Shown here in pieces: positions 56,456 through 64,000 of a DNA stretch of 64,000 nt. Numbering within the stretch: position 1 is the stretch's first letter; the number at the start of each line of letters is the position of its first letter. The stretch is from Ruminiclostridium cellobioparum subsp. termitidis CT1112 (GTDB taxonomy: Bacteria > Bacillota > Clostridia > Acetivibrionales > DSM-1351). Under the pieces are notes generated by a model. It ran no database searches, had not been told where the DNA came from, and worked only from the letters and a program-made list of their open reading frames with translations. The stretch spans positions 124,001-188,000 of the forward strand of contig NZ_AORV01000035.1 in NCBI RefSeq assembly GCF_000350485.1, given 5' to 3'. The translations under genes were made by a program, and so were the position numbers.

Positions 56456-57997
56456 CTACAATATTTTAAGTCTGTGCAGCACTTCCGCTAAACTGAGATA
56501 GATTATAAGGTCAAGGGAAACACTGAAAAGAAAAAGGTTCTGAATCATTTCAGCATCTCCGCTGTTAACTATCGTAATAATAGCATTTGACACACCCACG
56601 AAGAATATTACAAGCATAACCTCCAGGGGTATTGAACTTCTTTGCCGGTATCCTTTTATGATTTTAACCGACTTCTGCTTGAAGAGCAAAACAATTGCCA
56701 CCAGCAAAACTATCAGGAATCCGATGGTTTTCGGTATGGAATTGGTTTTAAAACTGCTCCATAAGGACCAAAACAGGCTTTTGGCCATCCTGGGCATCCC
56801 TGCACCTTTCTCATAATTTCCGCTGAACTCTCTTCTGACATTAAAAGCCGCTTTCACTGAAATATCCAGCATTGCAACCAGAGATCTGGGATGCTTAAAA
56901 TAATAATAGGCTATTTCAGCTGAATTATACCTGTCATAAAACCCTTGTTTCAAGTCTTTGTTTTCGGGGTCCAGCAGGGGATATTGTTCATTGCTGCTTG
57001 TGTCTGCAAGTATTGAATAGGAGCCGTCAATGCCGAATTCCCTCAAGGTCTCTTCGGGATCGGTTGACTGCAGCAGCACTCCCCTGGTCATTGCATTGTA
57101 TTTCCCCGAAAGTGTGAAGGAAGAAGGTGCGTATGCGGCAGAAAACATTACGCTCAAAAAAAGCAGAAGCACCGCCGCAATACAGCCTGTTCTCCAAAAC
57201 AGGCCTTTATCGATAAACACAAATTTTACACCCAATATTCCTAAAAATAAACCTGTTATAGCGTATTTATTTTCAATGGTTGTCAAAACAACCCCAAAAA
57301 TTGTATATATAATAAGATAAAGCATATTATATCTTTCCTGCTGCAATGCCAAAGCAGCACCGGCGCAGAAAATTATGGAAATCAGCACCAGCGGTTCTGT
57401 ATAAAAGGAGCTGAAGTAGGTTATGTAGGATACATCTGCAAATATAACCACACCTGCCAAACCTATTACAACACTTTCGGTAAAGGTCTTTACCCTGTAT
57501 GCGGCCTGCTTTACCAGCAGAATGACTGCAGGGATATATAACAATCCGTATATCAAAGCCAGAAATCTCAAATCAAAAATATTGTCACGGGTAAACAACC
57601 CATCCAGCCCTTTTGCAGCATATATCAGGGCGCGCTGACCTGTCAGCCCGGCAAAAAAACCGCTTTCCGGGGCCAGGGACAGATACTCCCTTACGTAGTA
57701 ATTAAAATACAGGTTTTCACCTGCGTCCTCTCTGTGGTATATCCCCGCCGGATTAATCCTGCGGGCGAAGGAACCGTCATCCGACATGCCCAGAAACGGC
57801 GGCACAAACAGCATGATCACAAGCAGCAGCAGTGCCAGTGCTCCTGCTCCCAGCCCAATGACAGTTATTGAGTACTTTCCCTCTCTGTTTTTGTTCAAAC
57901 CTGCTACGGTTTTTTTTGAAAAGGCTGCAAGCCTGCTCAAACCTGAAAAAATAAATCTTGCTGTTTTCCATTCATCTTTATTGTTTTTCATATTCAT
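56456..57997 (-). CDS. Polytopic membrane protein of the exopolysaccharide operon (GT-C-like, uncertain)
   Basis: A 513-residue protein with about ten membrane helices. After the first helix a loop reads SDDGSFARRINPAGIYHRED, resembling the acidic first loop of GT-C lipid-linked glycosyltransferases. The gene starts at ATG 57997, overlapping the preceding TGA as ATGA, so it is translationally coupled. There is a long extracytoplasmic region before the last helices. I do not recognise a specific family, and no homologue is part of ydaJKLMN. It may transfer a substituent to the polymer or carrier lipid. Confidence 0.6.
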   Translation of the reverse strand: MNMKNNKDEWKTARFIFSGLSRLAAFSKKTVAGLNKNREGKYSITVIGLGAGALALLLLVIMLFVPPFLGMSDDGSFARRINPAGIYHREDAGENLYFNYYVREYLSLAPESGFFAGLTGQRALIYAAKGLDGLFTRDNIFDLRFLALIYGLLYIPAVILLVKQAAYRVKTFTESVVIGLAGVVIFADVSYITYFSSFYTEPLVLISIIFCAGAALALQQERYNMLYLIIYTIFGVVLTTIENKYAITGLFLGILGVKFVFIDKGLFWRTGCIAAVLLLFLSVMFSAAYAPSSFTLSGKYNAMTRGVLLQSTDPEETLREFGIDGSYSILADTSSNEQYPLLDPENKDLKQGFYDRYNSAEIAYYYFKHPRSLVAMLDISVKAAFNVRREFSGNYEKGAGMPRMAKSLFWSLWSSFKTNSIPKTIGFLIVLLVAIVLLFKQKSVKIIKGYRQRSSIPLEVMLVIFFVGVSNAIITIVNSGDAEMIQNLFLFSVSLDLIIYLSLAEVLHRLKIL

Positions 57998-59634
57998 AAC
58001 GCCTGCCTGGTGTCTTTTCCGGCAACGCTGTAAGAAAGCAGTGCGATGCATTGGTCAAAAGAATATATTCCTGTTCCGTCAGGATTTCCGAACGCGCCGT
58101 TTACTTTGTTACCCGAATCAAATACACGCATTGTCTCCATTCTGGCTTGTGCCCTGTTTGCCAGCTCCTTGTCGCCGGCCGCTGCGGCTATCATGCCAAC
58201 CAGCCCGTATATTGCGGTCGATTCGTAATTATAGCCGTCAACCACCGTTCCGTCGGCTCTATATCTGGCATATATCCCTTCACCTTCAACAGCTGTTTTT
58301 AACCATTCCAGAGTTTGGGGCTTCAATTGTCCGATTTTCGCAAGATGAAGAAGTGTGACCATTCCCTCAGCCATATTGATATCCTCTTTTTTATAGGTTT
58401 TCCCGGCAATAACATATTCAGGGTAATACACGGGAAAGACGTCACCAATATAACCGTCTTTTACTATTGCCAGGGAATTGGTATATATCTCCTTCCAGCG
58501 GGGATTTAGTTCTGCAAGGTATTGCATGGCCTCAAAATCTGCAAAACACAGTTTTAAGCTGTCCGACTTTTTCCGGTATTTAAAATCATATTGGTTTATG
58601 AGGTTTTGCTTATACGTATTGTAACGATAAAGTGCCCTCTCATAATTCCTGATGGTGTCGGCATAGCCTCCCCATAATTTTTCAGCGTTATACAGTGCCC
58701 GGAATATTCTGAGGTCATCCAGGGTCGAATTAACTTTTGCAGGCCCCTTGTCAGTGACCACCCACGCAGCCAGAGGATTATCGTGCATATTTTTATTTAC
58801 ATAATTGAAACTTTTTTCAAAAAGACTTTTATTTTCAGTGTTTACGGCATATTCCATCAATAAGCCCTGGGATTCGCTCAAAACATCGGTATATCTCAAA
58901 TCCGACACTTTTTCGGGCAGGTAATTGGTCCTGACACCGCCGTCCCTGTTTATCATCTCCTTATCCAGAAAATTAAAAGTTTCATAAGCACTGCCGTGTA
59001 CCGCGTAATCAACCATTGATTTCAAAAGCTCCGGCTTCATATCCTTCCCCGCATGCCACGCTCTCAACAGCCCCTGACCATCAATAACAAGGGTTGTAGG
59101 TATGACCTTGAGTCCCAGCTGGTCATATACCTTCAAACCCTCGTCATATACGTTTTCAAAGGGTATTTGATTTTTTTTCAAATAATCCAGAGCCTGGGCT
59201 TTGGTTTCTTTATTATTATCAAGTTTATTTACCAATAACATCTCAACATTTGAGTATTGGGAAAGCCGTTCCCTTATATCACGCCACTGTTCCAGCTCAC
59301 TGTTGCAGTATGGGCACCAGCTGGCCCAGAAATTTAAAATAACTGTTTTGCCCCTCAGGCCGGACAAAGCAATTTTTTCTCCGTCTTCCCCTGAAAAGGT
59401 CAGATTTGACAAATCCATATTAAGTGTGCATTTATCCGGGAGCAGATCCAGCTTGTCCGCCAGTCGGGTATTTGATGAAACTTCGTTTTGTTCTGCCGCC
59501 CCTCCGAGGGAAACATCAGGCTCTTCTTTTTTGTTTGCCGAAAGCAGCCATGCCGATATCAGACCTGCCGAGACAATAAGCATGACAATTAAAGCAATTT
59601 TAACTACCCTTTCAAATTTCCTTAAAAGATCCAT
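57994..59634 (-). CDS. TlpA-like thioredoxin domain fused to GH8/YdaJ-like domain
   Basis: A 546-residue membrane-anchored protein; GGAGGG sets the start at 59634. One helix (about 12-31) is followed by a TlpA/thioredoxin domain (about 65-210) with intact redox motif WASWCPYC (Cys107, Cys110) and the cis-proline in KVIPTTLV. The C-terminal half (about 217-540) is an (alpha/alpha)6-type domain like B. subtilis YdaJ and GH8 enzymes: TNYLP, then E254 in VLSESQG at the GH8 acid position and D307 in NSTLDDLRI near the GH8 base position. Both catalytic acids appear present. This fusion is unusual. It likely trims the polymer outside the membrane, while the thioredoxin part may reduce or tether a partner. 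Confidence 0.85.
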   Translation of the reverse strand: MDLLRKFERVVKIALIVMLIVSAGLISAWLLSANKKEEPDVSLGGAAEQNEVSSNTRLADKLDLLPDKCTLNMDLSNLTFSGEDGEKIALSGLRGKTVILNFWASWCPYCNSELEQWRDIRERLSQYSNVEMLLVNKLDNNKETKAQALDYLKKNQIPFENVYDEGLKVYDQLGLKVIPTTLVIDGQGLLRAWHAGKDMKPELLKSMVDYAVHGSAYETFNFLDKEMINRDGGVRTNYLPEKVSDLRYTDVLSESQGLLMEYAVNTENKSLFEKSFNYVNKNMHDNPLAAWVVTDKGPAKVNSTLDDLRIFRALYNAEKLWGGYADTIRNYERALYRYNTYKQNLINQYDFKYRKKSDSLKLCFADFEAMQYLAELNPRWKEIYTNSLAIVKDGYIGDVFPVYYPEYVIAGKTYKKEDINMAEGMVTLLHLAKIGQLKPQTLEWLKTAVEGEGIYARYRADGTVVDGYNYESTAIYGLVGMIAAAAGDKELANRAQARMETMRVFDSGNKVNGAFGNPDGTGIYSFDQCIALLSYSVAGKDTRQAL

Positions 59635-59696
59635 TGTACCCTCCATGTGCCCTATAGCTTTCAAACCGGTATCCTTCCTGTATGGAGGAATAAAAT

Positions 59697-61517
59697 TTAC
59701 TCTTTATTATCCTCCTTGAGCTTTTCTTCTTTTTCCTTCAAATATGCCTCTGTTACGGTAACAGTGACATGACCCTTTTGTATGGCATCCAGCATGTCAA
59801 ACCGGTTGCCGGCAACAGTATTTTTATCTTCGCCGGTAAACACCGGGGCTTTGCTCTCCTCAATACCGGGTTCCTGTTTTTTTGATAATTGTTCTCCAAT
59901 TGACCTGTTTTCGTGTTCCGGCCCGGCTGCTTCACTTTGGCTCCCGCAGCTCTGCTCTTCCCTGTGCCGGTGAAACCTGAATATTTCTGCCGCACCCACA
60001 GCCGCCAGTATTGCAAATACAGGCAATATACTGTAGTGATATCTGCTCTGGCTTTCGACTACCATATGAAGAAAAGCAATACCGACAAAATACAATATCA
60101 ATATATGCACGGTGCCTGCCCTTTTTCTGAACCACAGGAATATTCCGGCTATAAGGGACATATAAACACATATGATGTAATATATATTATTCCAGATTGC
60201 TACACTATTTATAAATTCTTTTCTCTCGGGAGTTAAATTGTGCTGCTGTTCCATGAACAGTAAATTCCAATAGGAACCATAATCATCATTTGCCCAGAGA
60301 AGAGCATATTTTTGAAATAGCAGGTTGGCTATACCCTCAGGGTCTTCCTTTATCCGCTTGAGGGCCTGCTCCAGAGAGGCCTTGTGGGCTTCAACGGCTG
60401 AACCTGTTTCTATAAACCTGTCGTTGAGGAATTTTGCATCCTGCTCATTCCAGGCTCCTTTTGCTTCAACATTCAAACCCACCATCAGATTATATCCGAA
60501 GGATACGGTAGTATCCGGAAGCTTTCTGTCAATTGCCCGGGCGGTAGCCCCGCTGATCAGCTGGGAGCAGATTAAAAAACCGGCCAATAAAAAAATTGCC
60601 CTGATCCATCCCCTTGCCATGCAGGTCTTTATCAACCCGGCTTTTGTATTTGAGGCTTCAGCATTTCCGGCCTTATAGGTTATTGTACAGACTATTATGG
60701 CTATAAGCAGCACCACCGACACCGGACGTACTCCGCCTGCAATCGCCAGCATGATACCTAAAAGGATGTTCAGCACAAATATCCTTATATCCCTGGCCGA
60801 AGAGGAGGGACTGAACAAATATGCCGTAATCCATATGCAAAGCAGGGACAGGCAGGTGAAAAGCGGTTCGGAGGCCATCTGATTTATAAAGAGTACCTGT
60901 GAAGGCCAGAAAGCAGCCAGCACCATTGCCAGAACGCCCGCCGCCCTGCCGCAGACGAGTCTCGCAATCCTGTTCACAAAAAATACACTCAAGAGGCTGA
61001 CAACCAAATTAAAATACAGGCCCGTTGTGACAGAGGCGCCAAACACCTTGAATATCAGCGATAGAATATACGGATAGCCAATGACATGGGGAAACTGTGA
61101 TATATAATCGCAGTATCCGGCTCCGTCTCTTTTAAGAGTGCCTTTTGCCAGCAAATCGGCCACATTGTAATAGGTTTGAAAGTCAGATTGGGGTTGGACC
61201 GGCAAATAACGGATAATCCATATTCTGACGGCTCCGGCGGCAAGAATCAAAGCAGCAATAATCACAGCTTCAGCTATGATACCGGGTATCCTGCTCCGGA
61301 GTCTGAATCTGTATATATCAAAATGAGAGAGTATAATTGCCGCAGAATTGGATATGAGCCACAGACCGCCCATGGCTAAAAGGATTCCCCCATACCACAA
61401 AAACGGATATTTTGTTGAAACTCCTATGTTCAATATCCCGCCGAACAAACTATAGCATACAAATATACCAAAAAAAGTCAAGTATATATAAGTAAACCAG
61501 TTCCTGCGTGTCTCCAT
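59697..61517 (-). CDS. GT-C family glycosyltransferase (ArnT/PMT-like), first gene of the exopolysaccharide operon
   Basis: A 606-residue protein with eleven or twelve membrane helices. The first large extracytoplasmic loop has QSDFQTYYNVADLLAKG, carrying the acidic residues expected in GT39/83-type enzymes that use polyprenyl-phosphate sugars. A hydrophilic tail (about 515-606), rich in Glu, Lys and Gln, faces the cytoplasm. GGGGAAG lies seven bases before ATG. It precedes the thioredoxin-GH8 gene by 62 bases on the same strand, and an inverted repeat lies in its leader. It may decorate the polymer made by the operon's GT2 synthase. Confidence 0.78.
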   Translation of the reverse strand: METRRNWFTYIYLTFFGIFVCYSLFGGILNIGVSTKYPFLWYGGILLAMGGLWLISNSAAIILSHFDIYRFRLRSRIPGIIAEAVIIAALILAAGAVRIWIIRYLPVQPQSDFQTYYNVADLLAKGTLKRDGAGYCDYISQFPHVIGYPYILSLIFKVFGASVTTGLYFNLVVSLLSVFFVNRIARLVCGRAAGVLAMVLAAFWPSQVLFINQMASEPLFTCLSLLCIWITAYLFSPSSSARDIRIFVLNILLGIMLAIAGGVRPVSVVLLIAIIVCTITYKAGNAEASNTKAGLIKTCMARGWIRAIFLLAGFLICSQLISGATARAIDRKLPDTTVSFGYNLMVGLNVEAKGAWNEQDAKFLNDRFIETGSAVEAHKASLEQALKRIKEDPEGIANLLFQKYALLWANDDYGSYWNLLFMEQQHNLTPERKEFINSVAIWNNIYYIICVYMSLIAGIFLWFRKRAGTVHILILYFVGIAFLHMVVESQSRYHYSILPVFAILAAVGAAEIFRFHRHREEQSCGSQSEAAGPEHENRSIGEQLSKKQEPGIEESKAPVFTGEDKNTVAGNRFDMLDAIQKGHVTVTVTEAYLKEKEEKLKEDNKE

Positions 61518-61553
61518 AATATACTTCCCCTAATCGTTTAATACCAACAGTTC

Positions 61554-61567
61554 TAGACAACAGTCTA
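61554..61567. promoter_or_regulatory. Short palindrome upstream of the exopolysaccharide operon
   Basis: TAGAC and GTCTA separated by four bases lie 37-50 bases before the operon's first ATG. It could be an operator. No clear -35/-10 pair could be placed around it. Confidence 0.25.
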
Positions 61568-61678
61568 CCATAATTTACTGCAATTGAATAGATTTAAGAT
61601 TTGACAAAAATTTTCTTTTTTAGTTTGGATAAATGTCTCATTTGCTTATGTTTTGTAATACCAGGGGCTAAAAGCGCA

Positions 61679-62230
61679 TCAGGGCTTTGACTCCAGTTCG
61701 GCAAGAAGTTTAATATATTTTTCCTGAATATGCTCCCTTTCCGCTTCCTGCTCCAGCTGCTCGCCTTTGGCATTCAATTCGTCCATTGTCTCTTTGACCA
61801 GATTGTTTTGGGCGTACTTGTATACCACCCCATCCTCCTTGTCAATATGCCTGTGGAGCAAGTGGGTGTAGGATATGGCATTTGCTATGACATCCAGACG
61901 GGCTTCATCGTCTCCCTCCATCACCTTTTTGAGAGCAGCTTCCAGCTCCTGCATATGAAGCCTTCCAAGATCATGCTCCACCAGCATGCCATGGCGTACA
62001 AGCATTTCAGCAGGACGTCCCAATTCATTCATCATTCTGTCAAAAAGCAGTTTCTCTTCTTTTCCGTGATGATGTCTGTCGGCATAATTTCTTACAAAAT
62101 CAATCATTTTGAAAAAGTCCCCGTACTGGATCTGTTCACCTTTCATTACCCTGTAACAGTACTTCCTCATCACCGCCAGCATTCTTTTTATATATTTGTG
62201 CTCTTCCACCATTACTTCGATCAAATCCAT
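61679..62230 (-). CDS. Hemerythrin HHE cation-binding domain protein
   Basis: A 183-residue protein of the HHE hemerythrin family. Iron-ligand candidates occur as MVEEHKYI, YADRHHHGKEEKLLF, LVEHDLGRLH and LLHRHIDKEDGVVY, the expected four-helix spacing. It probably handles oxygen or nitric oxide, or repairs iron-sulphur clusters, in the cytoplasm. It is five bases downstream of the unknown 209-residue gene and surely co-transcribed with it. Confidence 0.9.
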   Translation of the reverse strand: MDLIEVMVEEHKYIKRMLAVMRKYCYRVMKGEQIQYGDFFKMIDFVRNYADRHHHGKEEKLLFDRMMNELGRPAEMLVRHGMLVEHDLGRLHMQELEAALKKVMEGDDEARLDVIANAISYTHLLHRHIDKEDGVVYKYAQNNLVKETMDELNAKGEQLEQEAEREHIQEKYIKLLAELESKP

Positions 62231-62235
62231 CTTAT

Positions 62236-62865
62236 CTATCTCCTCTCAATCCTGTGCACTCCATCGGATGCCGTACTGTATTGATAGTCATGGTCAATGG
62301 CGTTCACAAAAGCAGTGACCCATTCTCTCCTCAAATCATAAAAATGTTTGATATCCCCATTGACCCTTTCCCAGTAGGGTGTATGCAGGCAGGTTGTCGT
62401 CCTCCAGACAAATTCCTTTTCGTTTGAGCTCATCACCTCATTGACCCTGTCACAGGGCATGCCCTCAAGTATAAAATCATTCAGGGCGTTGAATATCTCC
62501 TCCGGTGTGGCGGGCTTATCCTGATAAGCGGCAGCTGCACTTTCCCCCTGTCTTCTGAACAATTCCAGCAGTTCATTTTTATATGACATATCCTCTGACA
62601 AAATTAAAGTCACGAGTGATGCCTGGCGCAGCTCGGCACTTTCTATCCTTTCCTGCAGCCAACCGTGAATATTGGAGGTGTCTATAATATTTTCCAGAGG
62701 CTCCTTCCCCATGGAGGCACCATATTTTTCACTGTTTTGGCCTGCCCATTTATCAGCGGGCAGACCTTTGTCTTCAGCCCATTTCATAACATCTTCCTCG
62801 ATTTTCTCGGTCCAAAGGATTTTATTATATAACCAGAAATGAATCTTCCCTAAAAATAAACTCAT
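62236..62865 (-). CDS. Conserved-looking protein of unknown function, partner of HHE hemerythrin
   Basis: A 209-residue soluble protein, mostly helical, with no signal peptide or clear domain that I recognise. It has a C-terminal region with Cys, Trp and His (TTTCLHTPYWERVNGDI, NAIDHDYQYS) that could bind a metal, and a middle acidic helical part. GAGGGG precedes ATG. The tight link to the hemerythrin gene suggests oxygen or redox stress. Weak resemblance to amino-thiazoline hydrolase-like proteins was considered but is not convincing. Confidence 0.7.
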   Translation of the reverse strand: MSLFLGKIHFWLYNKILWTEKIEEDVMKWAEDKGLPADKWAGQNSEKYGASMGKEPLENIIDTSNIHGWLQERIESAELRQASLVTLILSEDMSYKNELLELFRRQGESAAAAYQDKPATPEEIFNALNDFILEGMPCDRVNEVMSSNEKEFVWRTTTCLHTPYWERVNGDIKHFYDLRREWVTAFVNAIDHDYQYSTASDGVHRIERR

Positions 62866-63101
62866 ATTTTTTCCCCTCTCAACAGGTAAATCAGTTTACC
62901 CGTTCCTCCTCACTTATTTTGAAAAGTACATACTGCTTATTCTTCACAAATAATGATAATTTATTATTTGATCTTTTCCCTGAATTATATACCCTCATTC
63001 AATTATGTAAATCAGCTTTATAAAATATAAACTTTATTCCACACAAATATTTTTCAAATTGAATATTATATAAATATATTAAGTACAGAGAAGGTGTTTT
63101 T

Positions 63102-63917
63102 TTGGAATATTACATTAGAACCGAGGCCGATGTTAAAATATTTGTCCACGATATCAATCCGGGGGGCAAAACGACGATACTCTTTATACATGGCTGGCCC
63201 TTAAGCCACCGTGCTTATGAATACCAGTTCAACAAGCTACCCGCCATGGGCTTCAGATGTATCGGAATGGACACAAGAGGTTTTGGAAAATCCGGCAAGC
63301 CCCACACGGGATACAGTTATAACCGCATTGCCGATGATATAAGGGGAGTGGTTCATGCGCTGGATTTAAAGAACTTTGTATTGGCAGGACATTCCATGGG
63401 CGGCGCCGCTGCCATCAGATATATATCCAGGTATAATGGATATGGAGTCTCAAAGCTGGCCCTTTTCGGCGCCGCTGCCCCAAGTCTTACAATGAGGCCA
63501 GGTTTTCCATATGGTCATCCCAAAGAGGACATAACCCAAATAATAGAGAGTTCTCTTAAAGACAGGCTCCAGATGCTGAGAGATACTGCTCCCATGTTTT
63601 TCTCCAAACCTATAACCCAGCCTCAATCCGACTGGTTTTTCCTGATGGGCTTTGAAGCCTCGGGCATAGCTACTGCAGCATGTGCAATGACTTTCAGGGA
63701 CGAAGCCCTTTTCAACGATCTGGATAAAATCCGGGTACCCACACTCATCCTGCACGGAATTCATGACCAGGTCTGTTTGTTTCCTTTAGCTGAAGTCATG
63801 CATCAGAGTATCAGGAATTCAGTGCTGATACCTTTTGAAAACAGCGGACACGGTTTATTTTACGAGGAGCAGGATAAATTCAACAGTGAACTGGCAAGGT
63901 TCATAGGACAGGTGTAA
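63102..63917 (+). CDS. Alpha/beta-hydrolase (non-haem chloroperoxidase/esterase-like)
   Basis: A 271-residue alpha/beta-hydrolase with oxyanion loop HGWPLSHRAYEYQ, GFGKSGKP, nucleophile elbow GHSMGG, catalytic Asp in HGIHDQV and catalytic His in SGHGLFYEE. Esterase, lactonase or perhydrolase activity is likely, and the substrate is unknown. The start is TTG at 63102 with AGAAGG upstream. The 236 bases before it are AT-rich and otherwise empty. Confidence 0.85.
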   Translation: MEYYIRTEADVKIFVHDINPGGKTTILFIHGWPLSHRAYEYQFNKLPAMGFRCIGMDTRGFGKSGKPHTGYSYNRIADDIRGVVHALDLKNFVLAGHSMGGAAAIRYISRYNGYGVSKLALFGAAAPSLTMRPGFPYGHPKEDITQIIESSLKDRLQMLRDTAPMFFSKPITQPQSDWFFLMGFEASGIATAACAMTFRDEALFNDLDKIRVPTLILHGIHDQVCLFPLAEVMHQSIRNSVLIPFENSGHGLFYEEQDKFNSELARFIGQV

Positions 63918-64000
63918 CATTGAAAACGGGGCTATCTCAAAGATAAAACAATTTATTTTATTGCCTGGATCACATAATCCTCTATCAACCTTTGAGTGTC

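Noticed and set aside
63926-63940. ACGGGGCTATCTCAA, a near copy of the terminator arm at 50336
   Set aside because: No matching right arm is found before the window ends, so neither a terminator nor an insertion-sequence end can be supported.

Overview
The window is a chromosomal segment of a low-GC Gram-positive anaerobe, most likely a saccharolytic or cellulolytic member of the Clostridia (Ruminiclostridium/Acetivibrio-like). This rests on strong GGAGG ribosome sites, S-layer-homology (SLH) anchored giant glycosidases, YesM/YesN two-component regulation, a SpoVB-type flippase, bacteriohemerythrins and an L-lactate dehydrogenase. No rRNA, tRNA, CRISPR array, phage or intact insertion sequence was seen.

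Layout. 0.3-2.5 kb: a secreted GHL10/SLH glycosidase. 2.6-5.7 kb: an FHA - RodA/FtsW - PBP2 cell-wall operon on the minus strand. 5.9-11.5 kb: a DUF1294 protein, a SpoVB/MviN flippase, a HAD phosphatase and two MFS transporters. 11.7-17.1 kb: an L-fucose catabolic operon (fucA, kinase, fucI, fucU) with a divergent DeoR regulator and a rho-independent terminator. 17.2-21.4 kb: solute-binding lipoprotein, two ABC permeases and a GH29 alpha-L-fucosidase. 21.5-25.1 kb: two tandem paralogous membrane proteins that look like M61/M1 gluzincin peptidases whose zinc site has decayed. 25.3-33.6 kb: a 2782-residue secreted GH38 alpha-mannosidase with five lectin-like modules, seven carboxypeptidase-regulatory-like repeats and SLH domains. 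33.9-41.0 kb: YesN/YesM two-component system, an intracellular GH38 and an AraC regulator. Together, 11.7-41.0 kb reads as one utilisation region for glycans carrying alpha-mannose and fucose. It covers cell-surface trimming, sensing, oligosaccharide import, cytoplasmic mannosidase and fucosidase, and fucose breakdown to dihydroxyacetone phosphate and lactaldehyde.

41-50.3 kb holds housekeeping and stress genes: bacteriohemerythrin, a GGDEF gene broken by an A8 homopolymer, L-lactate dehydrogenase, a palindromic repeat element, glycerol-1-phosphate dehydrogenase with a HAD phosphatase, two divergent DEAD-box helicases and a nitroreductase.

50.4-61.5 kb is a seven-gene exopolysaccharide operon on the minus strand. 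Its core has the same gene set as Bacillus subtilis ydaJKLMN: GH8-like enzyme, degenerate GGDEF, DUF2334, GT2 and BcsB-like protein. Two GT-C-like membrane proteins are added, and the GH8-like enzyme is fused to a TlpA/thioredoxin domain. The GGDEF protein has lost its catalytic residues but keeps an RxxD c-di-GMP inhibitory site at canonical spacing, so it is probably the receptor that controls the polymerase. 61.7-63.9 kb has an HHE hemerythrin, an unknown protein and an alpha/beta hydrolase.

The strongest leads for something new are the thioredoxin-GH8 fusion inside a c-di-GMP-gated polysaccharide operon, the paired pseudo-peptidases in the mannose/fucose locus, and the nested palindrome at about 43.9-44.3 kb, whose apical hairpins display GGA loops.
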